The notes below the pieces were generated by a model. The model had not been told where the DNA came from, ran no database searches, and was given only the letters and a program-made list of their open reading frames with translations. From a bacterium (lineage in GTDB: Bacteria > Armatimonadota > Fimbriimonadia > Fimbriimonadales > Fimbriimonadaceae), in the NCBI GenBank assembly GCA_027485645.1, contig JAIXQR010000001.1:427632-491631 (forward strand): DNA of 64,000 nucleotides, written 5' to 3'. The number at the start of each line of letters is the position of its first letter. Position 1 is the stretch's first letter. Below, piece by piece: positions 16,079 to 24,924 of this stretch. Made by a program: the position numbers and the translations under genes.

Positions 16079-18105
16079 GGCGATTCATAGATTCACTGCC
16101 CGGAAGGGTTATCAGCCAACTGGTCGTCCTGGCCTTACTGTTGCCGACTTTGACTCTTGGCCTACTCGCTCGGGCGATGGCGCAGGATGGAGTCGGTGGC
16201 ATTCGAACGCCGCGAAATTTCGTAGCTGTAGTTGAGTTCAACAACCTGAAAGAGGGTGGAACGGACTACGGTGCACGAGCACAAGCGGCCTTGATTGGCG
16301 AATACGCCAAGGTCGGGGATCCAGATCTCGAACTTTTGCCGCAGGAGGTTGTCAAATTGGCAATCGACCGCCTTGGGGTGGATTCACCACCAAAGGGATT
16401 GGTCAACCTACTGCGCGTGGCCCAAGAAGCTAAGGCGACGCGAGTCGTGACTGGCGACGTCGTGGACTACATGATCCGCGAAGTTAGTGGCGGCAAACAA
16501 GCCGTCGTATCGGTTCGTGTTGTTGTTTACGATGTTGCCTCTGGCCTTACGGTCAACGGCGCAGCGGTTAAGGGCGAATCCACGATTCGACCTAGTTCGG
16601 TTGACAATCGATCTCTCGTCAACGATGCCATCAGCCAGGCTGCTAGCGTTGCGATTCGAGACATCACGGCAAGAAAGCTTCCGTTCGGAACGGTTCTCAA
16701 CACGCTCACCACGAGCGCATTGATCAACCAGGGAACCCGAACCGGATTCCGACCTGGCATGCAGGTCATCGTCAAGCGAGGACGCGAGCAGGTTGCTACG
16801 GCTCGCATCTCGGAAGTTGAGCCAGATAGCTCCACGATTCAGATTCTCAACTCGAGCAAGGGCCTCAAGCCTGGCGACCGCGTTGAAGCGATCTTTACGG
16901 TTCCTGCGGTTGCAGCAGGTTTCACCGCTGCAGGTCAGCCTCGAATCGAGCGACCTCGAAAGTCGGGTAACCCAAGCGGCCTCATTACGGCTTTGATCGT
17001 TCTCGGTCTTGCTGCTGTCCTTCTGGGCGGCGGTAACTCCAGCGGCAACAATCCGACTTCGGATGTTTACGCTCAGACCTACATGGATGCGACTCTTGCT
17101 CCAGAAGACAGCGCGATTCAGATCAACTGGCGCATCAACGGCTTCGCAAACGGCCGAGACAAGGTTCGCTGGCAGGTTTGGCGAACCGACGTTCCAGAAG
17201 CTCCTGTCACTTTTGCTCAGGGTGCAGATAGCCAAGTTATCAACCGAAGCACGGACAACGCGACCACGAGCTTTACGTGGCTGCAGAACACCGGCACCCC
17301 GGTTGGTCAGTGCTATGCAACTCCAGGCGCTAACTCGACCGCATTCCGACCAGTCACGGCCGGTACGGTCTACAACTACTCGGTTGAATTGGTTCAGGCC
17401 ATTGACACGCTCAATGACCCTAACCAGACCGGTGGCGGCGGAAATGCAGGCGGTAACGCTGGTGGAAATGCTGGCGGCAATGCCGGTGGAAACGCTGGCG
17501 GAACGACCGCTACTGCTGGTGGAACCACTGCAACTGCTGGTGGAACGACCGCGACTGCAGGTGGAACGACCGCAACTGCTGGTGGAACCACTGCAACTGC
17601 TGGTGGCACGACCGCGACCGGCGGCACCGCTGGTACCACTGGAACGACCTCGCAGACGATCTGCTGGGTTCTCTCGGACCGAGTTGCAGCTCGCGGATCG
17701 GCAACGGCACTTCGCCGACCAACCCCATCTGCTCCAACGGACGGCGCTCAGCTCAACGGCGTCAATGTCTTCTCCTTCGCAGTCACCGGAGCGACTGGAT
17801 TCAACACCCAGCTCGAAGCGGTTCTGGAGTTCTCGAACGACATTAACTTCGCTCAGCGCAATACGGTCATCGTTGCTCGAAAGAGCACGCGAGTCGGGCC
17901 AGATAGCTTCCCGTCGGTGGACGTAGGTTCCGCGACGATTCCAGCAGCAATCCGAACGGCAGCAACCGTGTTCTGGAGAGTTGGAATCCGAAACGCATCA
18001 GACAGGCCTGGCGTCAAGCCAGAGCGCAACGGATGGGGCGCGTATGTATACAGCCTCAGCCGAACGTTCAAGCCGCCAGTTGGTCCTCCAGATCCACCTC
18101 AGTAA
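16075..18105 (+). CDS. Exported CsgG/FlgT-like protein with Gly-rich tandem repeats
   Basis: A 676-residue exported protein. The start is GTG 16075, with GGAGG ten bases upstream. Residues 1-37 are a signal sequence (LVVLALLLPTLTLGLLARAMAQ region). Residues about 48-195 resemble the CsgG/FlgT fold (FVAVVEFNNLKEGG; RVVTGDVVDYM), with a FlgT-C-like beta domain at about 205-280 (GFRPGMQVIVKRGREQVATA). A hydrophobic segment near 301-320 (SGLITALIVLGLAAVLLGGG) follows. Then come a fibronectin-type-III-like region, a Gly/Asn/Thr repeat tract (about 450-520) and a final beta-rich domain with FEFSND-type strands. CsgG and FlgT proteins act at the outer membrane in secretion or flagellar assembly; function here is inference. 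Codon use is like that of rpsA, suggesting high expression. Confidence 0.8.
   Translation: MRRFIDSLPGRVISQLVVLALLLPTLTLGLLARAMAQDGVGGIRTPRNFVAVVEFNNLKEGGTDYGARAQAALIGEYAKVGDPDLELLPQEVVKLAIDRLGVDSPPKGLVNLLRVAQEAKATRVVTGDVVDYMIREVSGGKQAVVSVRVVVYDVASGLTVNGAAVKGESTIRPSSVDNRSLVNDAISQAASVAIRDITARKLPFGTVLNTLTTSALINQGTRTGFRPGMQVIVKRGREQVATARISEVEPDSSTIQILNSSKGLKPGDRVEAIFTVPAVAAGFTAAGQPRIERPRKSGNPSGLITALIVLGLAAVLLGGGNSSGNNPTSDVYAQTYMDATLAPEDSAIQINWRINGFANGRDKVRWQVWRTDVPEAPVTFAQGADSQVINRSTDNATTSFTWLQNTGTPVGQCYATPGANSTAFRPVTAGTVYNYSVELVQAIDTLNDPNQTGGGGNAGGNAGGNAGGNAGGNAGGTTATAGGTTATAGGTTATAGGTTATAGGTTATAGGTTATGGTAGTTGTTSQTICWVLSDRVAARGSATALRRPTPSAPTDGAQLNGVNVFSFAVTGATGFNTQLEAVLEFSNDINFAQRNTVIVARKSTRVGPDSFPSVDVGSATIPAAIRTAATVFWRVGIRNASDRPGVKPERNGWGAYVYSLSRTFKPPVGPPDPPQ
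17437..17640 (+). repeat. In-frame tandem repeats encoding GGNA and GGTTATA units
   Basis: About five 12-base units (Gly-Gly-Asn-Ala, 17437-17496) run into about six 21-base units (Gly-Gly-Thr-Thr-Ala-Thr-Ala, from 17497), ending in degenerate copies. Copies differ at third positions but keep the reading frame, so they form a flexible Gly/Thr-rich linker in the protein. Copy number could vary between strains. Confidence 0.9.
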
Positions 18106-18142
18106 ATCGAAGGATTTACCTCTCGGAGTGACCCTTTAACCC

Positions 18143-18173
18143 GCTTAACCCCGTCTAATACGCGGGGTTAAGC
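18143..18173 (+). terminator. Intergenic hairpin without T run
   Basis: An 11-base-pair perfect stem (GCTTAACCCCG/CGGGGTTAAGC) with a nine-base loop lies 37 bases after the CsgG/FlgT-like gene and 23 before the next start. No T run follows, so it may be a partial terminator or mRNA-processing/stability element. Confidence 0.5.
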
Positions 18174-18196
18174 CTTCAGCACCTAGGAACTGAATC

Positions 18197-21022
18197 ATGC
18201 GCGTTAGAAATAAAAGTTTTGGAATTGCCGCTCTCATCGCGTGCAGTGCCTCCGTATTTGCCCAAGGTGGAGCGTCTTTCGACCCCTCTTGCTGGCCGCC
18301 AATGAGTACGACGGGTCCTAGCACGGACTACCTCGTTTATAAGCTCACCGATGACGTACCGTTCATCGCCGGACCACAAACGAACAACTTCCTGTTCGGC
18401 GTGTCCATCGGTGTCAGTGGAACAGACACGTACGGCAACCAGTGCATAGCTCCTAACGGCGCTACGTTCAATGCCCCCGGCCGATTCGGATTCACCGTCG
18501 GCTCGGTAGGTTCGATTCAGACCACGGCAGACGATTTTCTTCGCATCAACTTTGGAATGCCCTACATGGTTGGCGGCTCCATTGGCTACACGATGCTGAT
18601 TCAGCAGAACGCCGACGGCACCAACCAACAAAAGATCCGGTTTGGTGGCAACGGTATTCGACTTGCCTTCGTTGGTGCCAGTGACCGCTACTGCATCACC
18701 GAAACCGAAGCTGGCGATTTCACAATCCGACTTCAGACGGATGTTATTGGCGACGCCGCACGCATGAGCTATCGCCTCACCAATAACGCGACGGAAATCC
18801 GCCGCGCCGGCCTTTGGATGGGCAGCGAGATTCAGCTGACCGACCAGAACGGATTCAGCGGAATCCCTGGTTACGTCTTCGCTCCAGGTTTCCGACCATT
18901 CACCGTTCCAAAGCGCTTCCGACGTGGAGCCGACGGCACAACGCTTGACGCCGAAGGCGTGCAGATTCTTCCGATGCCGAACACGATGTCGTTCGGAATT
19001 AACCAGGAACTTGCCTACGGTCTTCAGGTCGTTACCACGCCGGGAACCAGTAACGGACGGCCAACGAGCGATCAGACTCCTTCGGACGAAATCGCGATCG
19101 GTAACTCTGACTTCGGTGCTGCAGACAACGGTCTGATTGGTAACTTCACAAACAACGGCGCCACCATGCCAGACCAGCTGATCTCGCCTGACGTCATCGT
19201 CACCGACTGGGCATTCCTTCAGAAGTGGAATCCAGAGATCGTGGCGGCTGGCGGATCTCGAACTATCAACGCGTACTACAAGACCACCTGGGGAGTTGCC
19301 GACTACGCCGCACCATTCGCGGTCGTCGCCGACGCACCACCGGTCATCTCGACGACGGCAGGAGACGCGAACACCCTTACGCCAAACCCATACACGTTCC
19401 GCGTGTATGTGGACAACACTCGGGGCTACTCCACGATCGATCGAGAATTCACGCTGACGAATGTCCGCGTCGAACTGAATCTGCCACCAGGAATGTCCGA
19501 TGCCACTGATTCTTCGCGAACGAAGATCACGCGAGTCATCAACCAGATTCTTCCGCGAAACATCGGTTTCGTTGACTTCCAAGTTCAGGTAAGCGCCGAA
19601 GCGAACGGAATCCTTCCGTACACGGTTAAAGTTGACTCCGCAACTGGAGCATCGAAGACCCTGACCGGTTCGATCAACGTTGCAACCACGCCACGACTCG
19701 GCTTGCCTGCAACGGCTAACCTCGTCGGCTCCCCATGGACCTACCAGGTCACTAACTGGGAAACGATTCTTGGCCTCCAGGTCAACCAGGACTTCCAAGC
19801 CTTCACCTACGATCCAGCTCAGCGCGAATACGTGATCCAGACTGGACCACAGCGCGGACGCGGAACTTGGCTGGTCTTCGGTCAGCCACAGGGAACCGTC
19901 GTTCTCGGCGGATCGCCAACCACGCCTGCCGACACCACTACCGGCGCCGCGCCACAGACGCTTCAGTCTGGTTGGAACCTGATCGCAAACCCATACAACT
20001 TCGCTGTTCCTCTCGGACAGTTGAGCGGTATCTCGGCTGCAGATCCAGGCAACGTTCTCACCTTCCAAGAGTTGGTGAACGCCAGCTTCGTGAGCGGATC
20101 GCTTGCTTACTGGGACAACACCAGCCCAACGCCGGAGTACAAGTACGTCTCGAACGCGACGGACCTGATTCTTCCGAACAAGGGCTACTGGCTGTTCGTG
20201 AATACCCAGCAGCAGCTCACGCTCTCGTTCCCACCGGTCTTCGAACCGTTCCTACCAAGCGGTGCCGCTGTTCAAAGCAACTCGGCTAAGTCCTGGAAAC
20301 TCCAGCTTTCGGCTCGAACCGACAAGATGGTTGATGCTCAGAACTTCGTTGGAATCGCAGCGAGCGCAGCCGCCGCCGAGAAGGCAACTGCCTACGAAGC
20401 TCCGATCGCTCCGCTTGACGGCGCAATTAGCCTCTCGATCCGACAAGAAAAGGGTGGCAAGGTTGAAAAGCTTGCTCAGTCCCTCGTTGAGAAGGTTGCT
20501 AAGCAGTCCTGGAACGTCGAGGTCTACACGAAGGAAGCCGGTCCGGTAACCGTTACTTGGCCAAACCTTGCTGGCGTGCCACGGAACGTTCAGTTCCGCA
20601 TCACGGATAAGGCCACCGGCCGATCCACGAACCTTCGACGAGCTTCGGGCTACACCTTCCAGGCAGAATCCCGAACCACGCGACAGTTCACGGTCGAAAT
20701 GGAGCCAGGCGCCGCCGCCCGACCAGTCATCGGAATGGTGACTGCAGTTCGAAGCAGCAAGCTTGCCAACGCTCCGCTCAACATCACCTACACGCTCTCC
20801 TCTGAGGCAACCACGACGGTACGAATCCTGAGCGGTGGTCGAGAGATCAGCACGGTGGTTCGAGCTCGAGCCGACAAGACCGGTCAAAACTCAATCGTCT
20901 GGAACCTCCGAGATGGAGCGAACCGAGCGGTTGCTCCTGGACCTTACACGGTTGAAATCACTGCGGAATCGGCAGACGGCGAACGCGTCCGACGCTTCTT
21001 CCCAGTCAACGTCACCCGATAA
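18197..21022 (+). CDS. Large exported protein with C-terminal FlgD-like Ig domain
   Basis: A 941-residue protein beginning MRVRNKSFGIAALIACSASVFAQ, a clear signal peptide cut near residue 23. The N-terminal half (about 30-400) is a beta-rich region of unknown family. At about 590-690 there is a segment with LQSGWNLIANPYNFAVPLGQ and NKGYWLFVNT, a pattern seen in exported repeat proteins of environmental bacteria. The C-terminus (about 860-941) is FlgD-Ig-like: ITYTLSSEATTTVRILSGG then WNLRDGANRAVAPGPYTV, with the typical 'W.G.d..G..v..G.Y' block. It lies between the CsgG/FlgT-like and Ig/LptD-like genes, all in one direction. Codons favour CGA and CCA as in rpsA, so it is probably abundant. 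Function is unknown; a cell-surface role is likely. Confidence 0.75.
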   Translation: MRVRNKSFGIAALIACSASVFAQGGASFDPSCWPPMSTTGPSTDYLVYKLTDDVPFIAGPQTNNFLFGVSIGVSGTDTYGNQCIAPNGATFNAPGRFGFTVGSVGSIQTTADDFLRINFGMPYMVGGSIGYTMLIQQNADGTNQQKIRFGGNGIRLAFVGASDRYCITETEAGDFTIRLQTDVIGDAARMSYRLTNNATEIRRAGLWMGSEIQLTDQNGFSGIPGYVFAPGFRPFTVPKRFRRGADGTTLDAEGVQILPMPNTMSFGINQELAYGLQVVTTPGTSNGRPTSDQTPSDEIAIGNSDFGAADNGLIGNFTNNGATMPDQLISPDVIVTDWAFLQKWNPEIVAAGGSRTINAYYKTTWGVADYAAPFAVVADAPPVISTTAGDANTLTPNPYTFRVYVDNTRGYSTIDREFTLTNVRVELNLPPGMSDATDSSRTKITRVINQILPRNIGFVDFQVQVSAEANGILPYTVKVDSATGASKTLTGSINVATTPRLGLPATANLVGSPWTYQVTNWETILGLQVNQDFQAFTYDPAQREYVIQTGPQRGRGTWLVFGQPQGTVVLGGSPTTPADTTTGAAPQTLQSGWNLIANPYNFAVPLGQLSGISAADPGNVLTFQELVNASFVSGSLAYWDNTSPTPEYKYVSNATDLILPNKGYWLFVNTQQQLTLSFPPVFEPFLPSGAAVQSNSAKSWKLQLSARTDKMVDAQNFVGIAASAAAAEKATAYEAPIAPLDGAISLSIRQEKGGKVEKLAQSLVEKVAKQSWNVEVYTKEAGPVTVTWPNLAGVPRNVQFRITDKATGRSTNLRRASGYTFQAESRTTRQFTVEMEPGAAARPVIGMVTAVRSSKLANAPLNITYTLSSEATTTVRILSGGREISTVVRARADKTGQNSIVWNLRDGANRAVAPGPYTVEITAESADGERVRRFFPVNVTR

Positions 21023-21031
21023 GAAAACTGT

Positions 21032-21061
21032 GGCCGCGCGACGTACTTCCGTCGCGCGGCC
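21032..21061 (+). terminator. GC-rich intergenic hairpin
   Basis: A perfect 12-base-pair stem (GGCCGCGCGACG/CGTCGCGCGGCC) with a six-base loop, ten bases after the 941-residue gene. The T content after it is weak (CTTCGTC), so termination is probably partial and the next gene may be read through. Confidence 0.6.
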
Positions 21062-21083
21062 TTCGTCTATCTCATAGGCCCCT

Positions 21084-23126
21084 ATGCTTCAGCGGCACCA
21101 ACCTAGAATTCTTGCCACGGCGCTTCTTTTGGCGTCTTTAGCAAGCGTTGCGTCTGCTCAGCAGGGAATCCAGCTCTCAAGCTTTCCTCTTCGCAGTGCG
21201 GCCGACGGCCGAAGCACCGTTACGATCACGGCCATCGTTCGCAGCGCGAACGGCTCCGTCGTTCCCGATGGGACTCTGGTCAACTTCACGGCGAGCCAAG
21301 GACGATTCCGCCAAGACAGCGTTCCAACCCAGCGCGGCGTCGTTAACGTCGTTTACATCGCGGGCAATCTCCCGGGACTCGTTACGATCTCCGCATCTGC
21401 CCTCGCAGGCAATGTGCCCCCCGCCACCCTTCAAGTTGAGCTCGTCGCAGACCGAAGCCAACTGTCATCCGCACAGGAATATATCGAGGTTTACAGTGAT
21501 GGTTTTCTTGAGTACACCGCCGACAGTCGCTTTGTCTCCGCGACGACCCCAGACCGAGGCGTCAGCGTTCGCTACCGCGACATCCTGATCAAAGCGGACG
21601 ACGTCCAAATCGATTCGGGCAACTACATCGTTCGGGCAAAGAATGCTCGCTTGCGCCACGGCAAGATTGATCAAGATTTCGAAGAGCTATATATCCAGCT
21701 GAACCAGCGCACGGGCCATGGCATCACGGCCATGCCGAGCAGCAGTTGGGAAACGATCATGTGGAACGGCCACGGCTTGTCCTTTATGGAAAGCGATGGC
21801 GAAGACGGATGGAAGCTGGCGGAGATTCGACAACGGGTCGTTCCGGTCGAGATTCAGTTCGGCAAGCTGAAAGCCGCAAACCTCAAGACGTTTGATCCTA
21901 ATCGCGCCAAGTTCCAAGAGCTCGATGTTTCGCCCAGCACGATTCGGGCGAAGAAAGCCGTTGTCTTTCCAAACCGTGGTGTGCAATTCCAAAAGGCGGA
22001 GGTCTACGTTGGCGACACCAAAGTGCTGTCAATGCCGATGTATGAGCTGACGCAGTCAGCCCTATCTCAGTCGCCTCTGGTGACCGATCAGTTTGTGAGC
22101 ATGTGGAACAACTCGCTCACCGTTAACTATCCGTACTTCACTTCGGTGAAGCCGGGCCAGACGAGCCTGTTCCGATTCCGCACGGGCGAACTCTACGGTC
22201 GTAGCTCGGTCGCTAGCCGCGGAATGTTCTTGGATTACGAGCTCAACTGGAACAAAGGTGATGAGCTCGATGGCTCCGTTGGGGTTCAGGGCCTTGGTCG
22301 AAACGACTGGGTGGCCTCCGTTCGGCAGTCTTGGCAAATCGGTGATCGCGCAAACGCCTTCTTCCAAGCGCAAAGCCCCGGTCTCAACAGCGCCTTCGGC
22401 TCGTTTGGCGTGTCGAACCAGTTCAACGGGTTCCAAACTCAGTTTAACGGTAGCTTAAACCGGACCTTCCGAGGTCTCAAATACACTTCGCAGGACTACG
22501 GCCTTTCCCTTGAGAAAGATCCGATCAAGATCGGCAAGCTTCCCGCGCAACTGAACCTGGGTCTAAACGGAAGCTCCGTTTCAAACAGCCTGCTGGAAAC
22601 CACTGATCAAAGTACGGGCGTCTATGCCCGCTTGCAGTCGAACGTTCTGCCGGTTCCCGGAGTTGGAACGCTCCGTCTGGCCGGGCAAGTGCGACAGGCG
22701 AACAGCAGTCGCACCGGTGGCCGAACGAGCTACCTCGGCACCGCAACCTTCTTCACTCCGGTAGCCCGTTGGGCAAGTCTCACCACCACGTACGATTACG
22801 TTCAAGACGGCGTCGAGGACCGGGTCCTTGGAAATCACCGCGTTTCCGTTCAGGGCTTTGCTCGCTTGGGCCGAACCGAGCTAGACTTCAACGGGTTACG
22901 AGCCCTCGAAGCCGATCGGTACACGCTCTATGGAAACCTGTCGTACTTCGTAAGCAAAACCTGGCGACTCGGCTACCAATACACCTTCGACAGATTTAAT
23001 GAATCTCAGTACCTGGACTATTTCGTCACGCTCGGCTACAGCATTGGCTGGCGAGAAGTGGGGCTTATCTGGTCTCGACAAACGAACCGGATTGGCTTCC
23101 AAATTCTGGGCTCTCGCATTTATTAG
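21084..23126 (+). CDS. Outer-membrane barrel protein: Ig-like domain plus LptA/LptD-like domains
   Basis: A 680-residue protein with a signal peptide (ILATALLLASLASVASA, cut near residue 25). Residues about 28-120 form a Big_1/invasin-like Ig domain (RSTVTITAIVRSANGSVVPDGTLVNFTASQG has the typical spacing of 'v.v.D..G.pv.g..V.F....G'). Residues about 150-300 resemble the OstA/LptA jelly roll (DILIKADDVQIDSGNYIVRA). The rest, to the C-terminus, is a series of alternating amphipathic strands with aromatic ends (YGLSLEKDPIKIG; LGYQYTFDRFNESQY), as in the LptD barrel. It may be an LptD-related outer-membrane protein, but the Ig domain is not part of canonical LptD. Start ATG 21084 fits the signal peptide. 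Confidence 0.72.
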   Translation: MLQRHQPRILATALLLASLASVASAQQGIQLSSFPLRSAADGRSTVTITAIVRSANGSVVPDGTLVNFTASQGRFRQDSVPTQRGVVNVVYIAGNLPGLVTISASALAGNVPPATLQVELVADRSQLSSAQEYIEVYSDGFLEYTADSRFVSATTPDRGVSVRYRDILIKADDVQIDSGNYIVRAKNARLRHGKIDQDFEELYIQLNQRTGHGITAMPSSSWETIMWNGHGLSFMESDGEDGWKLAEIRQRVVPVEIQFGKLKAANLKTFDPNRAKFQELDVSPSTIRAKKAVVFPNRGVQFQKAEVYVGDTKVLSMPMYELTQSALSQSPLVTDQFVSMWNNSLTVNYPYFTSVKPGQTSLFRFRTGELYGRSSVASRGMFLDYELNWNKGDELDGSVGVQGLGRNDWVASVRQSWQIGDRANAFFQAQSPGLNSAFGSFGVSNQFNGFQTQFNGSLNRTFRGLKYTSQDYGLSLEKDPIKIGKLPAQLNLGLNGSSVSNSLLETTDQSTGVYARLQSNVLPVPGVGTLRLAGQVRQANSSRTGGRTSYLGTATFFTPVARWASLTTTYDYVQDGVEDRVLGNHRVSVQGFARLGRTELDFNGLRALEADRYTLYGNLSYFVSKTWRLGYQYTFDRFNESQYLDYFVTLGYSIGWREVGLIWSRQTNRIGFQILGSRIY

Positions 23127-24924
23127 TCTGCTCCTCATCGGCTCGGCCAGTGCTCAGCCGTTCGGACGGTTCGGCTATGGAAAGACACCCTTTCACGATC
23201 TCGTCAAATTCCGAAACGATGGGATTGAATCCGAAGGATCGGAGTTCCTTGGGTTCGCAACACCGCTCGAAAACCGCAAGGTCTTTAAGAGCTCAAACAT
23301 GGAGCAAACGGTTGGGTTTAAGGTCGCGGCGGATTGCCCTTCGAAGTTCAAAGTTTCCCTGACGGCCCCCGGCTTTTCGATGTTTGCCGATGGAAAGCTC
23401 ACCCTGGGCTCAACCGCCATCGGCGCTCCGTACCTAACTTGGTCCGAAGGTTCGGTACGCCAAGATGTCCCAACCCCGGCGGTCTCATGGGTCGTCTTGT
23501 CCTTTTCACCCAAGCAACCGGCCTACATCTTTGGCTTTCCAGACGCTCCCGGAGCCATGACCATTAAAGGGAAGCCCGGAAACTGGAGCATTGAGCTCGC
23601 GCCCAGAAAAGGTTGGATTCGGGTTGGGCGAGTACCCGCGGTGGTCGGAACCAACTCAGCCGCCTCTTTGGGGCAGCTGAAGCTCGCTGCGCAAAAGCTC
23701 TCATGGCTCTTTGTGCAACCGGCTCCGACGCTGCTCCAGACGAAGGTCACTGCGAATAACAACTCCATTCAATCGAGTTGGGTATTCGATCGTCCTGGTG
23801 CAATCCTGCCGGCCCCGCTGTTCCTTGCCCGCCTAGACGGATTGAACGTGCGGGTGCTGAGCAAATCGGAGCGGATTAGTGCAATCGGACCGCTTGGACC
23901 TGTTGAGGTGCTGATTGGAAAGGAGCTCATCGTCCAGTTTCCGCTCAAGCGCATCCCGACGGGACGACCGGTGGCCATTGGCTCGCCGACAACGTCTCCA
24001 CCCGGAACCGTGTCTCCTCTCGACCTTCCGAGCATTGCCGAACTGGCCTTCGAAGCCATCCCGGCATCACGCGATCCGGAAGTCGTTAAGACGGCTGAAT
24101 CGGCCTACGCCGAGTTCCTCAGCCAAGTCAACTTCGCCGCTGAACCGAGCACGCAGACCCAGCTCCCGTTTCTGGAATCTGGCCAAGGAGCCGATCTGGC
24201 ATCCGCGCATGCGCTCCTCACGCAGATCCTCGTTTCCGCCAAGCGGGCCTCCTCCGAAGAGAATTCTCTGTTCACGGGCCTTATCTGGGGGCAAGATTGG
24301 CTGACCTGGAAGTTCTCGTCTCCCGATGAGGCGATCAATCGGCGCGTTGGCGCCTTTGCCGCGATCACGGGCGCGTTCTGTCCCGAGCCGGAGCGGCGGC
24401 TCAGCGCAGCCATGTTCGAGACTGGGCTCGCGGCCGATCGAGGCTTCCTTAGATGGAAGAACCGACAGCAGGCAAACCCCGCGGTTCGCACCATCATCCC
24501 AGACCTGGTAGAGCCCATGTGGAACGTCCGTAAAACGATCTATGGCTACACCAAAACACCGGGGCCGATCGAGCCAGCAGATCCGTTCGTGATGCTGCTT
24601 AGGTCGCCGATCCGAGCCTATGCTGATCCCGCGTTTGTGATGGTGAAGGATGAGTCAGGTCTAGTCTGCACTTGGTCCGCGCTTCAATTGCGGAATCAGG
24701 GCCTTGCCTTTGCATCTAGCGCACCTATCAACTTTCGGGCGGTTCAGAACCTGTCTGAACTCACCACAACCAGTGCCCTTGGCATCGCAGAAGTCCGCTT
24801 CACGCCGGACACGACGGGAGCCTGTACGGCAAAACTCGATTGGCCTACTTGGGCACCGGAGATCCCGGCATGGGCTCCGCCGCCTCGCTACTCTGAAACT
24901 CCGCGGCCATTAGATCTTCGTTAA
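23092..24924 (+). CDS. Exported protein of unknown function
   Basis: A product of about 610 residues. The best start is TTG 23092, giving LASKFWALAFISLLLIGSASAQ, a good signal peptide; it overlaps the end of the preceding barrel gene by 35 bases, so the two are probably coupled. The mature region has beta-rich stretches (LTLGSTAIGAPYLTW; KGKPGNWSIELAPRKGWIRVG), and a helical region past residue 330 with a Trp-rich segment (LTWKFSSPDEAINRRVGAFAA). It could be an exported enzyme with a helical toroid, but I recognise no family. Its 3' end overlaps the convergent nadB gene by 80 bases. Confidence 0.7.
   Translation: MASKFWALAFISLLLIGSASAQPFGRFGYGKTPFHDLVKFRNDGIESEGSEFLGFATPLENRKVFKSSNMEQTVGFKVAADCPSKFKVSLTAPGFSMFADGKLTLGSTAIGAPYLTWSEGSVRQDVPTPAVSWVVLSFSPKQPAYIFGFPDAPGAMTIKGKPGNWSIELAPRKGWIRVGRVPAVVGTNSAASLGQLKLAAQKLSWLFVQPAPTLLQTKVTANNNSIQSSWVFDRPGAILPAPLFLARLDGLNVRVLSKSERISAIGPLGPVEVLIGKELIVQFPLKRIPTGRPVAIGSPTTSPPGTVSPLDLPSIAELAFEAIPASRDPEVVKTAESAYAEFLSQVNFAAEPSTQTQLPFLESGQGADLASAHALLTQILVSAKRASSEENSLFTGLIWGQDWLTWKFSSPDEAINRRVGAFAAITGAFCPEPERRLSAAMFETGLAADRGFLRWKNRQQANPAVRTIIPDLVEPMWNVRKTIYGYTKTPGPIEPADPFVMLLRSPIRAYADPAFVMVKDESGLVCTWSALQLRNQGLAFASSAPINFRAVQNLSELTTTSALGIAEVRFTPDTTGACTAKLDWPTWAPEIPAWAPPPRYSETPRPLDLR

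Noticed and set aside
17394-17639. Pro/Val-rich repeat peptide on the minus strand
   Set aside because: It is only the reverse reading of the Gly-rich tandem repeats of the plus-strand gene.
18176-20068. 630-codon minus-strand frame opposite the 941-residue exported gene
   Set aside because: An antisense by-product of its strong codon bias; no family similarity, while the plus-strand product has a signal peptide and FlgD-Ig domain.
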